Assembly (NCBI GenBank): GCA_038326025.1
Contig: JBBQJP010000084.1
Location: 1-17,973, forward strand
Reading direction: 5' to 3'
DNA length: 17,973 bases
DNA from: CAISIP01 sp038326025
GTDB lineage: Bacteria; Pseudomonadota; Gammaproteobacteria; Burkholderiales; Burkholderiaceae_C
A model generated the notes under the pieces. The model did not search any database, had not been told where the DNA came from, and saw only the letters and a program-made list of their open reading frames with translations. A program made the translations under genes and the position numbers. This document shows, piece after piece, positions 1 to 8,031 of this stretch (its first letter is position 1; the number at the start of each line of letters is the position of its first letter).

Positions 1-178
1 ACAAGGTATGGTCCTTGCCCAGACCGACATTGGTGCCGGGGTGGAACTTGGTACCGCGTTGGCGAACGATGATCGCGCCGGCAGAGATGACCTCGCCGCC
101 GAACTTCTTCACACCCAGCATCTTGGGCTTGGAATCGCGCCCGTTTCGCGTTGAGCCGCCGCCTTTTTTCTGTGCCAT
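1..178 (-). CDS. rpmA: 50S ribosomal protein L27 (partial, 3' end outside window)
   Basis: Structural protein of the large ribosomal subunit; its N-terminus reaches toward the peptidyl transferase centre. The visible N-terminal 59 residues begin MAQKKGGGSTRNGRDS and include VRQRGTKFHPGTNVG and LGKDHTL, which are hallmark L27 segments. The ATG at 178-176 is preceded by a good ribosome binding site (GGAG about 7 nt upstream on the minus strand). The gene runs off the left edge, so roughly the last third is missing. It lies 50 nt downstream of rplU in the same direction, the usual rplU-rpmA ribosomal operon, probably transcribed from the promoter upstream of rplU. The identification is firm; only the missing C-terminus is unknown. 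Confidence 0.97.
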   Translation of the reverse strand, partial: MAQKKGGGSTRNGRDSKPKMLGVKKFGGEVISAGAIIVRQRGTKFHPGTNVGLGKDHTL

Positions 179-228
179 TTAGCTTCTCCAGTCAGTCTGA
201 AACAGGAAGTACCAGTTTCAAGTTGTCA

Positions 229-540
229 TCAGGCGGTAATCGCGCCGATTTGCAGTTCGGTGAACTGCTGGCGATGACCTTGACGTTTTTGATAGTGCTT
301 ACGACGGCGCATCTTGAAGATGCGCACTTTGTCGTGCTTGCCGTGAGACAACACCGTTACAGTTACAGTTGCGCCGGATACCAGGGGCGTACCAACTTTG
401 ATTTCAGCGCCGTTTCCGACGGCCAGAACCTGGTCGATGACGATTTCCTGGCCTACATCCGCAGCAATCTGTTCTACTTTAATTTTTTCGCCGGCAGCAA
501 CGCGATACTGCTTGCCACCGGTTTTTATGACCGCGTACAT
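229..540 (-). CDS. rplU: 50S ribosomal protein L21
   Basis: Structural protein of the large ribosomal subunit that contacts 23S rRNA. The 103-residue product has the family's normal length. It starts MYAVIKTGGKQYRV and carries the C-terminal basic stretch KVRIFKMRRRKHYQKRQGHRQ, both diagnostic of L21. The ATG at 540-538 follows a clear purine-rich ribosome binding site (AGAGG about 5 nt upstream on the minus strand), which fixes the start. It is the first gene of the rplU-rpmA operon. Its leader of about 70 nt holds two perfect hairpins and a promoter-like site, described separately. Confidence 0.98.
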   Translation of the reverse strand: MYAVIKTGGKQYRVAAGEKIKVEQIAADVGQEIVIDQVLAVGNGAEIKVGTPLVSGATVTVTVLSHGKHDKVRIFKMRRRKHYQKRQGHRQQFTELQIGAITA

Positions 541-564
541 GTTGACCTCTTCTCTCAGGTAGCT

Positions 565-584
565 TCGAGTAGCTCTCTACTCGA
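565..584 (-). repeat. Perfect hairpin in the rplU leader (8-bp stem, 4-nt loop)
   Basis: On the minus strand the arms TCGAGTAG and CTACTCGA enclose the loop AGAG, giving a perfect 8-bp stem. It lies 24 nt upstream of the rplU start codon, just before the ribosome binding site. No T-tract follows, so it is not an ordinary terminator. It could be an mRNA-stabilising or regulatory structure in the rplU leader; this role is inferred. Confidence 0.6.
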
Positions 585-589
585 CCATA

Positions 590-615
590 GCTGTGCAGAC
601 GAAATTCCGCACAGC
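590..615 (-). repeat. Second inverted repeat in the rplU leader (7-bp arms, 12-nt loop)
   Basis: On the minus strand the arms GCTGTGC and GCACAGC are separated by 12 nt. If the promoter predicted at 621-650 is used, transcription would start near 614, placing this hairpin at the extreme 5' end of the rplU mRNA. Such 5' stems often protect transcripts from decay. The pairing is seen directly; the role is inferred. Confidence 0.45.
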
Positions 616-620
616 CCACG

Positions 621-650
621 AGTATAGCAGCCGGTTCAAGGGCCTGGCAA
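621..650 (-). promoter_or_regulatory. Predicted sigma-70 promoter of rplU-rpmA
   Basis: On the minus strand, TTGCCA (650-645) and an extended -10 element TGCTATACT (629-621) are spaced by 18 nt, a good match to the housekeeping sigma consensus. The predicted start is near 614, giving a leader of about 74 nt before the rplU ATG. The prediction rests on motif match and position only. Confidence 0.55.
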
Positions 651-691
651 GGCAAGAATGGGGTCGCGCAGAATACGGGCCACGGGATTCC

Positions 692-697
692 TATAAT
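692..697 (+). promoter_or_regulatory. Candidate -10 element of the ispB promoter
   Basis: A perfect TATAAT hexamer lies 28 nt upstream of the proposed ispB start codon. I see no good -35 element at 16-18 nt spacing, so the promoter may be weak or activator-dependent. Predicted transcription start is near 704, leaving a leader of about 22 nt. Confidence 0.4.
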
Positions 698-725
698 CGA
701 CGCCAAATCGCTTGAGACCCCTTCC

Positions 726-1706
726 TTGCCGGCACCCTCCTCCCCATCCCACGATCTGGCCGTTATTGCCGCGGACATGCGCGAAGTGGACGCCGTCATC
801 GCGCGGCGCCTGGATTCCGGCGTCCCGCTGGTCGGCCAGGTGTCCCGTTACATCATCGGCGCTGGCGGCAAAAGGCTGCGACCGGCCTTGTTGCTGCTGA
901 CCAGCGGCGCTCTCGGCTATCAGGGGGCACAGCGCTTCAATCTGGCGGCCGTGGTCGAATTCATCCACACGGCCACACTGTTGCACGATGATGTGGTGGA
1001 CGGCTCTGCGTTGCGCCGCGGTAGCGCTACTGCGAACGAGACCTTCGGCAATCCGGCCAGCGTACTGGTGGGCGACTTCCTTTACTCGCGCGCCTTCCAG
1101 ATGATGGTCGATGCCCAGGACATGCGCATCATGGAGGTGCTGGCGGACGCCACCAATGTCATCGCAGAAGGCGAAGTGTTGCAGCTGATGAACATGCACG
1201 ATGCCACGCTCGACAGCGCCGGATACCTGCATGTGATCCGCTCCAAGACCGCCAAGCTATTCGAGGCAAGTGCGCGTTCGGGCGCGATCCTCGCGCAAGC
1301 ACCACCCGAACTGGAGCAAGCCTGCGCCGACTACGGTCAGGCCCTGGGCACTGCGTTCCAGGTGATCGACGATGTGCTCGACTATGCGGGCGACAGCGCA
1401 AAGATGGGGAAAAATCTGGGCGATGACCTGCGCGAGGGGAAAACCACGCTGCCGCTGATCTGCGCAATGCAACGGGGCACCGAAGCGCAAAAGGCGCTCA
1501 TCACCCATGCCATCGAAACCGGTGCGGTGGACATGCTAGAGCAGATCGTGACGATCGTGCGGGAGACCGGCGCACTGGACTTTTCACGGGACGCGGCGGC
1601 CCAGGAAGCGCAGCGTGCGATTGCGTCCGCATCCCGCCTGCCACAGGGGCCGCACACCGATTGTTTGATACACTTGGCGACGCAACTTTTGGAGCGCAGC
1701 AACTGA
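726..1706 (+). CDS. ispB: Polyprenyl diphosphate synthase, octaprenyl type
   Basis: Cytosolic prenyltransferase that extends farnesyl diphosphate with isopentenyl units to make the ubiquinone side chain, probably octaprenyl as in other Burkholderiales. The 326-residue product matches IspB along its whole length. It has GGKRLRP near residue 47, the first aspartate-rich motif DDVVD at 88-92 followed by LRRGSATAN, EGEVLQL, and the second motif DDVLDY at 215-220. The start is chosen as TTG at 726, because family proteins have about this much sequence before the GGKRLRP block and a perfect -10 hexamer lies just upstream; a GAG about 9 nt upstream is a weak ribosome binding site. The alternative ATG at 777 would remove 17 residues. 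It is divergent from rplU and followed 25 nt later by tRNA-Pro, possibly on the same transcript. The exact chain length cannot be read from sequence. Confidence 0.95.
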   Translation: MPAPSSPSHDLAVIAADMREVDAVIARRLDSGVPLVGQVSRYIIGAGGKRLRPALLLLTSGALGYQGAQRFNLAAVVEFIHTATLLHDDVVDGSALRRGSATANETFGNPASVLVGDFLYSRAFQMMVDAQDMRIMEVLADATNVIAEGEVLQLMNMHDATLDSAGYLHVIRSKTAKLFEASARSGAILAQAPPELEQACADYGQALGTAFQVIDDVLDYAGDSAKMGKNLGDDLREGKTTLPLICAMQRGTEAQKALITHAIETGAVDMLEQIVTIVRETGALDFSRDAAAQEAQRAIASASRLPQGPHTDCLIHLATQLLERSN

Positions 1707-1731
1707 TTTGATCGGTTCTTGCGCCGTAGAT

Positions 1732-1810
<79 letters not shown>

Positions 1811-1929
1811 TTTGCGAGTGTTGTCAATCAACCTCCCCAGAAGTGCCATGGGCCCGCTTTCGATTTACTTCATTCGGGCAATCGGAGATGATTAGGCTAT
1901 TGCCCCCCGCCATAGTACATTTTCAGCCC

Positions 1930-3663
1930 ATGTCCGCAGTCGATACCGCAAGTCGCGAAACCAATCCCATAGCTCTCCCCGGCCTTGGCCGCGCGTTGAT
2001 CCTCGCGGGGAAGCTTGGCCAGAAATCGGCCGAAGAGATCTATCGCAAGGCATCGTCCGGCAAAAACAGCTTCATTGCCGAACTTACGGGCTCGGGCGCG
2101 GTCTCTGCCTCCGACCTGGCGCACACGATGTCGTCCGCCTATGCGGCGCCGCTGGTGGACCTCGATGCCATCGATCAGCAACGCCTGCCCAAGGGTTTGC
2201 TCGATCCAAAGATCTGTCAGGCCTATCGGGTGATCGTGCTGAGCAAGCGCAACAACCGTCTGACCGTCGCAACGGCTGATCCATCCGATCAGGAAGCGGT
2301 TGAAAAGATCAAGTTCGCCTCCCAACTCGGCGTCGACTGGGTCATTGCCGAATACGACAAGGTTCTCAAACTGGTCGATGCCGCCGCCGCCACGACGACA
2401 GAGACGATGGAAGAGATCATCGGCGGCGAATTCGAGTTTGCCGATGCCTCCGCCGACAACATGTCGGAGAACGACCAGGCGTCAACATCCGAAGTCGACG
2501 ATGCACCGGTTGTCAAGTTCCTGCACAAGATGCTGCTGGACGCCTTCAGCATGCGTGCCTCCGACCTGCACTTCGAGCCCTACGAACACACTTACCGCGT
2601 GCGTTTTCGCATCGACGGTGAGTTGCGTGAAATCGCGTCGCCGCCCATTGCCATCAAGGACAAACTGGCCTCCCGCATCAAGGTGATTTCCAAGATGGAT
2701 ATCTCCGAGAAACGGGTGCCCCAGGACGGCAAGATGAAGTTGAAGATCGGACCCAACAAGGTCATCGATTTTCGAGTCAGCACCTTGCCGACCTTGTTCG
2801 GCGAAAAAATCGTGATCCGAATTCTCGATCCGAGCAGCGCCAAGCTGGGCGTTGACGCGCTGGGTTACGAGCCAATCGAAAAGCAGCGCCTGCTCGATGC
2901 CATCGGCCGTCCGTACGGCATGATTCTTGTGACCGGACCGACCGGTTCGGGCAAAACCGTGTCGCTATACACCTGCCTGAACCTGCTGAACAAGCCGGGC
3001 GTGAACATTGCCACGGCCGAAGACCCGTCCGAGATCAACCTTCCCGGCGTCAACCAGGTCAATGTCAATGACAAGGCCGGACTGACCTTTGCTGCGGCAC
3101 TCAAATCCTTCCTGCGCCAGGACCCTGACATCATCATGGTCGGCGAGATCCGTGATCTCGAAACTGCCGACATCGCGATCAAGGCGGCGCAAACGGGTCA
3201 CCTGGTCTTGTCCACCCTGCATACCAACGACGCCCCGACCACGTTGACGCGCATGCGCAACATGGGCATCGCGCCGTTCAACATAGCGTCGAGTGTGATC
3301 CTGATCACGGCACAGCGTCTGGCGCGCCGCCTGTGCACCAATTGCAAGGTCGACGCCGACATTCCCAAGAAGGCACTGGTCGATGCCGGCTTCAAGGAAA
3401 ACGAGATCGACGGGTCCTGGTCGACCTTCAAGCCGATCGGTTGCTCCATGTGCAATGGTGGCTATAAAGGCCGCGTAGGCATCTACCAGGTCATGCCGAT
3501 CAGCGAGGAGATCCAGCGCATCATCCTGCGCGACGGCAGCGCCCTGGACATCGCGCAGCAGGCATCCAAGGAAGGTGTCGACTCGTTGCGGCGATCCGGA
3601 CTGCGCAAGGTCAAGTTGGGATTGACCTCATTAGAAGAAGTGCTCGCTGTAACCAACGACTAA
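1930..3663 (+). CDS. pilB: Type IV pilus assembly ATPase PilB
   Basis: Cytoplasmic hexameric motor ATPase that drives addition of pilin subunits to the pilus base. The 577-residue product has the usual length. It has an N-terminal MshEN-type domain (about residues 5-150), then the GspE/PilB ATPase core with Walker A GPTGSGKT at 336-343, Walker B-type DIIMVGEIRD at 400-409, and the His box TGHLVLSTLHTNDA. A zinc-binding element is formed by C469/C472 and C505/C508, typical of PilB/GspE and absent from PilT. I choose ATG 1930 because MSAVDTASRE leads directly into the conserved N-terminus. The frame is open further upstream, with possible starts at 1843 and 1888, and none of the three has a convincing ribosome binding site. 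It is the first gene of pilBCD and is followed 21 nt later by pilC. No pilin gene is present in the window. The distinction from the type II secretion ATPase GspE rests on the pilC-pilD context. Confidence 0.94.
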   Translation: MSAVDTASRETNPIALPGLGRALILAGKLGQKSAEEIYRKASSGKNSFIAELTGSGAVSASDLAHTMSSAYAAPLVDLDAIDQQRLPKGLLDPKICQAYRVIVLSKRNNRLTVATADPSDQEAVEKIKFASQLGVDWVIAEYDKVLKLVDAAAATTTETMEEIIGGEFEFADASADNMSENDQASTSEVDDAPVVKFLHKMLLDAFSMRASDLHFEPYEHTYRVRFRIDGELREIASPPIAIKDKLASRIKVISKMDISEKRVPQDGKMKLKIGPNKVIDFRVSTLPTLFGEKIVIRILDPSSAKLGVDALGYEPIEKQRLLDAIGRPYGMILVTGPTGSGKTVSLYTCLNLLNKPGVNIATAEDPSEINLPGVNQVNVNDKAGLTFAAALKSFLRQDPDIIMVGEIRDLETADIAIKAAQTGHLVLSTLHTNDAPTTLTRMRNMGIAPFNIASSVILITAQRLARRLCTNCKVDADIPKKALVDAGFKENEIDGSWSTFKPIGCSMCNGGYKGRVGIYQVMPISEEIQRIILRDGSALDIAQQASKEGVDSLRRSGLRKVKLGLTSLEEVLAVTND

Positions 3664-3684
3664 CAACAGGGACTCCGAGACCAT

Positions 3685-4902
3685 ATGGCAACTGCGAAAC
3701 TCAAGGGCATTTCCGAAACTGTCTTCGAATGGGAGGGCAAGGACCGCAATGGCAAGCAGGTTCGCGGGGAGTCCCGGGCCATCGGCGTCAATCAGGTGCA
3801 GGCGACGCTCAGGCGCCAGGGCGTGACGCCGACCAAGATCAAAAAACGCCGCATGAGTGGCGGTTCGTCCATCCGGCCCAAGGACATGGCGATCTTCACA
3901 CGGCAACTTGCCACCATGATGAAGGCCGGCGTGCCCTTGTTGCAGGCGTTTGACATCGTCGGGCGGGGCAACCCCAACCCCCGGGTCACCAAACTGCTCA
4001 GCGACATCCGTACCGATGTCGAGACTGGAACCTCACTGAGCGTGGCGTTTCGCAAGTACCCGCTGTATTTCGACAACCTTTACTGCAATCTGGTCGAAGC
4101 AGGTGAGTCCGCCGGTATCCTGGACGCGTTGCTGGACCGCCTGGCGGTCTACATGGAAAAGACCGAGGCCATCAAGTCCAAGATCAAATCGGCATTGATG
4201 TATCCCGTCACGGTGTTGATCGTCGCCTTCGTCGTGGTGGCGGTCATCATGATCTTCGTGATTCCGGCATTCAAGGAAGTGTTCGCGAACTTCGGCGGCG
4301 AGTTGCCGATGCCCACGCTTGTCGTGATTGCCATGAGCGAGTTTTTCGTCAGTTACTGGTACCTGATATTCGGCGGTATAGGTGGCGGCGTTTACTTCTT
4401 CATGGAAGCATGGCGGCGCAACGAAAAGATGCAGAACATTATGGACCGGGTCTTGCTGAAGCTTCCAATCTTCGGTGTCCTGGTCGAGAAGTCCTGTATC
4501 GCCCGTTGGACCCGTACGCTGTCGACCATGTTCGCTGCCGGCGTGCCACTGGTGGAAGCGCTGGATTCAGTGGGCGGTGCATCCGGCAATTCGGTGTTTG
4601 AACGCGCCACCACCAAGATCCAGCACGAGGTGTCAACGGGTACTGCCCTCACCGTGGCCATGACCAATGTCAACCTGTTCCCGTCCATGGTGCTGCAGAT
4701 GTGCGCTATCGGCGAGGAGTCCGGTTCAATTGATCACATGCTGGGCAAGGCCGCCGACTTCTACGAGGCCGAGGTGGACGACATGGTGGCGGGTATTTCC
4801 AGTCTGATGGAGCCCATCATCATCGTGATTCTGGGTACGGTCATTGGTGGCATCGTGGTCGCGATGTATCTGCCGATCTTCAAGCTTGGAGCCGTGGTCT
4901 GA
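3685..4902 (+). CDS. pilC: Type IV pilus inner membrane platform protein PilC
   Basis: Polytopic inner membrane protein that forms the pilus assembly platform and couples PilB to the growing fibre. The 405-residue product has the normal length and two T2SSF domains (about residues 69-192 and 272-395), each opening with the typical pattern (FTRQLATMMKAGVPLLQAFD; WTRTLSTMFAAGVPLVEALD) and containing an E-S-G motif (EAGESAGILD; IGEESGSIDHM). Three hydrophobic segments are visible at about 173-195, 223-240 and 376-400. The start is ATG 3685, 21 nt after pilB; the ribosome binding site is weak. Its stop codon overlaps the pilD start (TGATG), suggesting coupled translation. The family also includes GspF, but the immediate PilB/PilD neighbours favour a pilus role. 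Confidence 0.95.
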   Translation: MATAKLKGISETVFEWEGKDRNGKQVRGESRAIGVNQVQATLRRQGVTPTKIKKRRMSGGSSIRPKDMAIFTRQLATMMKAGVPLLQAFDIVGRGNPNPRVTKLLSDIRTDVETGTSLSVAFRKYPLYFDNLYCNLVEAGESAGILDALLDRLAVYMEKTEAIKSKIKSALMYPVTVLIVAFVVVAVIMIFVIPAFKEVFANFGGELPMPTLVVIAMSEFFVSYWYLIFGGIGGGVYFFMEAWRRNEKMQNIMDRVLLKLPIFGVLVEKSCIARWTRTLSTMFAAGVPLVEALDSVGGASGNSVFERATTKIQHEVSTGTALTVAMTNVNLFPSMVLQMCAIGEESGSIDHMLGKAADFYEAEVDDMVAGISSLMEPIIIVILGTVIGGIVVAMYLPIFKLGAVV

Positions 4903-5774
4903 TGCTTGTTTCGCCGGGGGTCGACGTCGTATTGTTCGGCGCCCTGGGCCTGCTGGTTGGCAGCTTTCTCAATGTTGTGATCCATCGTCTGCCAAAGATG
5001 ATGGAGCGTGAATGGGCGGCCAACTGCGCCGAGCTGGCCGGCAAGGAGTTGCCTGCGGCGGAGCCGTTCAATCTGTCACGGCCTCGCTCGCGTTGCCCGA
5101 GTTGCCAACACCAGATTCGTTGGTACGAGAACATTCCAGTGCTCAGTTACGTAATGCTGCGCGGGCGTTGCGCCAACTGCAAGGAATCGATCAGTCTGCG
5201 TTATCCGGCCATCGAAATCGTTACCGGTCTGATTTTTGTGGCTCTGGCACGCATGTATGGCTTGAGCCCGGTCGGCTTGGCGTGGGCGGTACTGGCCTGC
5301 CTGCTGATCGCTCAGTTCTGGATCGATTTTGACACCCAACTGCTTCCGGACGACCTCAACTACCCCATCCTCTGGCTTGGATTGATGGTGTCCGCGCTGG
5401 GCTGGACGACCGTGCCTCTGGCATCGTCGGTTTGGGGGGCAGTATTCGGTTACCTCAGTCTGTGGTCGGTCTACCAATTGCACCATCGCCTCACCGGCAA
5501 ACAGGGCATGGGACACGGCGACTTCAAGTTGCTGGCAGGCCTCGGTGCCTGGTTTGGTGCCGAATACCTGATTGCGTTGATCCTCCTGTCATCCGTGGTC
5601 GGATCCCTGCTGGGTGGCGCCATGCTGCTGATCGGACGGATCTCGAACCGGGACATTCCGATCCCGTTCGGGCCCTATCTTGCGGGCGCCGGCATGGTGG
5701 CAATGCTGGCCGGGCCTGGTCGACTCGAGAACCTGGTGCCCTTCGCTTTTCCGTTCTCGCATATCGCCCGATGA
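4902..5774 (+). CDS. pilD: Prepilin peptidase / N-methyltransferase PilD
   Basis: Inner membrane aspartic protease that removes prepilin leader peptides and methylates the new N-terminal residue. The 290-residue product has an N-terminal membrane segment ending GSFLNVVIHRLP, then the cytoplasmic methyltransferase domain with the two zinc-binding cysteine pairs C65/C68 (CPSC) and C90/C93 (CANC). The membrane-embedded peptidase domain follows, with its two catalytic aspartates in IDFDTQLLPD (141-150) and the GDFK motif (D207). Several hydrophobic helices fill residues 105-280. All key residues are present, so it should be bifunctional. The start ATG overlaps the pilC stop (TGATG). coaE begins 4 nt after its stop. 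The enzyme may also process type II secretion pseudopilins if the genome has them. Confidence 0.96.
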   Translation: MLVSPGVDVVLFGALGLLVGSFLNVVIHRLPKMMEREWAANCAELAGKELPAAEPFNLSRPRSRCPSCQHQIRWYENIPVLSYVMLRGRCANCKESISLRYPAIEIVTGLIFVALARMYGLSPVGLAWAVLACLLIAQFWIDFDTQLLPDDLNYPILWLGLMVSALGWTTVPLASSVWGAVFGYLSLWSVYQLHHRLTGKQGMGHGDFKLLAGLGAWFGAEYLIALILLSSVVGSLLGGAMLLIGRISNRDIPIPFGPYLAGAGMVAMLAGPGRLENLVPFAFPFSHIAR

Positions 5775-5778
5775 ACCC

Positions 5779-6378
5779 ATGTTGCGACTCGGCCTGACCG
5801 GCGGCATCGGGAGCGGAAAAAGCACGGTAGCAGCATTCTTTGCCGGGCATGGTGCTGTGCTGATCGACGCTGACGCGATCTCACGGGAATCGACTGCCGC
5901 AGGCGGCCAAGCCATTGCCCCGATCGCAGAGGCCTTCGGAGCCGACTTCATCATGCCCGACGGTGCGCTTGACCGCGCCAGGATGCGCAAGGCCAGTTTT
6001 TCCGACCCGCAAGCGCGCGCCAGGCTGGAGGCCATCATCCATCCGCTGGTGACTCAGACGTCTGCCAAACTGGAACAAGACGCGGTGGACCATGCGGCGA
6101 CGTGCATCGTGTTCGATATTCCCCTGTTGGTGGAGTCCCGGCGTTGGCGCCAACGGGTGGATCTGGTGCTGGTGGTCGATTGCACAGCAGAGGTGCAGAT
6201 TGCCCGGGTGATGGCACGCAGCGGGTTGACGCGCGAAGAGGTCGAGCGGATCATCGAAAATCAGGCCCCGCGCAACGAACGCCTGCGGGCTGCGGACATC
6301 GTGATATTCAACGCCGGCCCCTCCAAGGAAGAAGTCGCCGGCGAAGTCGAGCAGATTGCCAGACGCTTGGGGCTATGA
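5779..6378 (+). CDS. coaE: Dephospho-CoA kinase
   Basis: Cytosolic enzyme for the last step of coenzyme A synthesis: ATP-dependent phosphorylation of the ribose 3'-hydroxyl of dephospho-CoA. The 199-residue product is of normal length. It begins MLRLGLTGGIGSGKSTVA, with the P-loop GGIGSGKS at residues 8-15, followed by the conserved DADAISRE segment and, further on, IIHPLV, VFDIPLLVE (substrate-binding region) and the lid-like QIARVMARSGLTREE. The ATG at 5779 sits 4 nt after the pilD stop and has no strong ribosome binding site of its own, so translational coupling to pilD is likely. The reading frame is open upstream inside pilD, but the family N-terminus fits only the 5779 start. The coaE-zapD-yacG order after pilBCD is common in beta- and gammaproteobacteria. 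Confidence 0.96.
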   Translation: MLRLGLTGGIGSGKSTVAAFFAGHGAVLIDADAISRESTAAGGQAIAPIAEAFGADFIMPDGALDRARMRKASFSDPQARARLEAIIHPLVTQTSAKLEQDAVDHAATCIVFDIPLLVESRRWRQRVDLVLVVDCTAEVQIARVMARSGLTREEVERIIENQAPRNERLRAADIVIFNAGPSKEEVAGEVEQIARRLGL

Positions 6379-6400
6379 TTGTCTGAACGGAAATACCAGT

Positions 6401-7156
6401 GTGATTCTTTACGAATATCCCTTCAATGAACGCATCAGGACCTATCTGCGCATCGAACATTTGTTTCGGCGCCTGATAGAACTGGTCTCGCGCGATCATC
6501 CAATCGACCACCATTACGCCCTGTCCACGATCTTTGAGGTCATGGACGTGGGCGCACGTGCCGATCTCAAGTCCGACTTGCTCAAGGACCTCGAAAGGCA
6601 GCGCCAGACTCTGTACAGCTACCGCGGCAACCCCGCCATATCCGAGCGCGCGCTCGAGGCCATCATCGGGCAACTCGACCACTGCTACAACGGACTGAGC
6701 AGCCTGCAGGGCAAGGCCGGCCATGTGTTGACGGAAAACGACTGGCTCATGAGTATCCGCAGCCGGGTCGGCATACCGGGGGGCACTTGCGAATTCGATC
6801 TACCCGCCTATTACGCCTGGCAAAAGCAAAGCAGCGAATCGCGCCGCAACGACCTGCATCGCTGGGCCTCGTCGCTGGCACCCATGGCAGAATCGGTGTC
6901 CTTGCTCATGAAGATGTTGCGCGAATCCGGCTCCCCGCAGAAAGTGGTCGCCGTTGGCGGCCAATACCAGCAGAACCTGCCCCAGGGCAAGACCTTCCAG
7001 TTGCTGCGCCTGGCGATCGATCCGACCTTGGCCGTCATCCCCGAAATCAGCGGAAATCGCTTGATGGTGTCGATCCGGTTCATGCACCAGGAAGCGGACA
7101 ACCGTCTGCATGCTGTCAGCGACGATTGCAATTTCGAACTGACACTGTGCTCGTGA
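6401..7156 (+). CDS. zapD: Cell division protein ZapD
   Basis: Cytoplasmic FtsZ-binding protein that cross-links FtsZ filaments and stabilises the division ring. The predicted 251-residue product compares well with E. coli ZapD (247). It starts ILYEYPFNERIRTYLRIEHL, matching the family's conserved N-terminal block, and has IPGGTCEFDLP at about 125-135, QISG-like PEISGNR and IRFM near the end, all ZapD landmarks. I choose GTG at 6401: it places the start just before the conserved block and has a GGA about 9 nt upstream. A longer frame opening with TTG at 6356 would overlap coaE and adds unrelated residues. The stop overlaps the yacG start as TGATG, so the two are likely coupled. Confidence 0.92.
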   Translation: MILYEYPFNERIRTYLRIEHLFRRLIELVSRDHPIDHHYALSTIFEVMDVGARADLKSDLLKDLERQRQTLYSYRGNPAISERALEAIIGQLDHCYNGLSSLQGKAGHVLTENDWLMSIRSRVGIPGGTCEFDLPAYYAWQKQSSESRRNDLHRWASSLAPMAESVSLLMKMLRESGSPQKVVAVGGQYQQNLPQGKTFQLLRLAIDPTLAVIPEISGNRLMVSIRFMHQEADNRLHAVSDDCNFELTLCS

Positions 7157-7416
7157 TGCACAACGGAGCCAAATCCCGCGGTGCCAAAACACCGACACAT
7201 GACGAATCACAAGCTGATGCGCAGGCAACGGTGCGCATCGTGCGCTGCCCCAATTGCCGGGGCGACAGCATTTACGGCCCGTCCAATCCTTACCGCCCGT
7301 TTTGTGGTGCACGCTGCAAGGGGCTTGATTTTGGCGCCTGGGCCGACGAATCGTTCCGAATGGCTGCGGATACCGAGCCAGACGAAACGGCACCGGCAGA
7401 TACCCGCTTGCAATAA
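7156..7416 (+). CDS. yacG: DNA gyrase inhibitor YacG (zinc-binding)
   Basis: Small zinc protein; in E. coli YacG binds GyrB and inhibits gyrase. The 86-residue product carries the four zinc ligands in the family spacing: C31/C34 (CPNC) and C50/C54, in the signature YRPFCGARCKGLDFGAWADE. The N-terminal 28 residues form a hydrophilic extension relative to E. coli YacG (65 residues). The ATG at 7156 overlaps the zapD stop (TGATG). It is the last gene of the rightward pilBCD-coaE-zapD-yacG run and ends 102 nt from the convergent mutT. Family assignment is firm; activity in this species is assumed from homology. Confidence 0.92.
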   Translation: MHNGAKSRGAKTPTHDESQADAQATVRIVRCPNCRGDSIYGPSNPYRPFCGARCKGLDFGAWADESFRMAADTEPDETAPADTRLQ

Positions 7417-7445
7417 TTGGCTGGTCATGCACGGCCCTGTTGTCT

Positions 7446-7459
7446 GGACAGACCTGTCC
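7446..7459. repeat. Short inverted repeat between convergent yacG and mutT
   Basis: GGACAG-AC-CTGTCC forms a small perfect inverted repeat in the 102-nt gap between two converging genes. It could contribute to transcription termination in either direction, but no T-tract follows on either strand. I see no other gene or strong signal in this gap. Confidence 0.25.
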
Positions 7460-7518
7460 GGGTGTGGGGGCCAGTGCCGCCATCGTTGGCAGTGCGACCA
7501 GGCCCGTGTCGACTCAAA

Positions 7519-8031
7519 TCAAGCGTGTGTAGCGCCCTGAAAGCCGCGCTCCTGCGCCAGCCATTGCAGCACCGGAATAGTCCCGGGCAAAACCGGGCCC
7601 ACATCAACCGGCAGCGATTGCCAACTGAACGACTGGCCTTCGCGCATCTGCAACGCTCCAAGCCAGTCGGTGATCTTGCAGAAATTCAGCCGTACCAGCG
7701 CATGCGGATAGTCGACGATTTCCGAGCGCCAGACTTCGGCGTGTTGCACCGCAATGCCGAGTTCCTCGTTCAATTCGCGTCCCAGCGCCTGCAATACCGT
7801 CTCGCCGATCTCCAGTTTGCCGCCGGGAAACTCCCAATAACCCGCATAGACCTTGCCCGGTGGCCGGCTGGTCAGCAGAAAACGGCCGTCTGGCTGCAGC
7901 AGGATACCTACAGCCACATCAACCAGCGGCCGATCAGGGCCCCCCTCTCGCGGCCGGTCCGGATCCGCCCGCAAGGGTTGGGTGTTCACGTCAGAACCCG
8001 CCGCGCCGGGCTGGCGCCGCACAGCGCTCAT
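7519..8031 (-). CDS. mutT: Nudix hydrolase, MutT-type 8-oxo-dGTP diphosphatase
   Basis: Predicted to hydrolyse oxidised nucleotides such as 8-oxo-dGTP, keeping them out of DNA. The 170-residue product has a complete Nudix box, G-x5-E-x7-REL-NEELGI, at residues 71-93, preceded by the MutT-like GYWEFPGG. The core from about residue 37 (VDVAVGILLQPDGRFLL) matches MutT. The first 36 or so residues are a proline- and arginine-rich extension absent from the 129-residue E. coli enzyme. The ATG at 8031-8029 overlaps the stop of the upstream ATPase gene as ATGA, which supports this start and suggests coupled translation. It ends the leftward secA-argJ-ATPase-mutT run. The Nudix box is certain; the substrate is inferred. 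Confidence 0.88.
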   Translation of the reverse strand: MSAVRRQPGAAGSDVNTQPLRADPDRPREGGPDRPLVDVAVGILLQPDGRFLLTSRPPGKVYAGYWEFPGGKLEIGETVLQALGRELNEELGIAVQHAEVWRSEIVDYPHALVRLNFCKITDWLGALQMREGQSFSWQSLPVDVGPVLPGTIPVLQWLAQERGFQGATHA

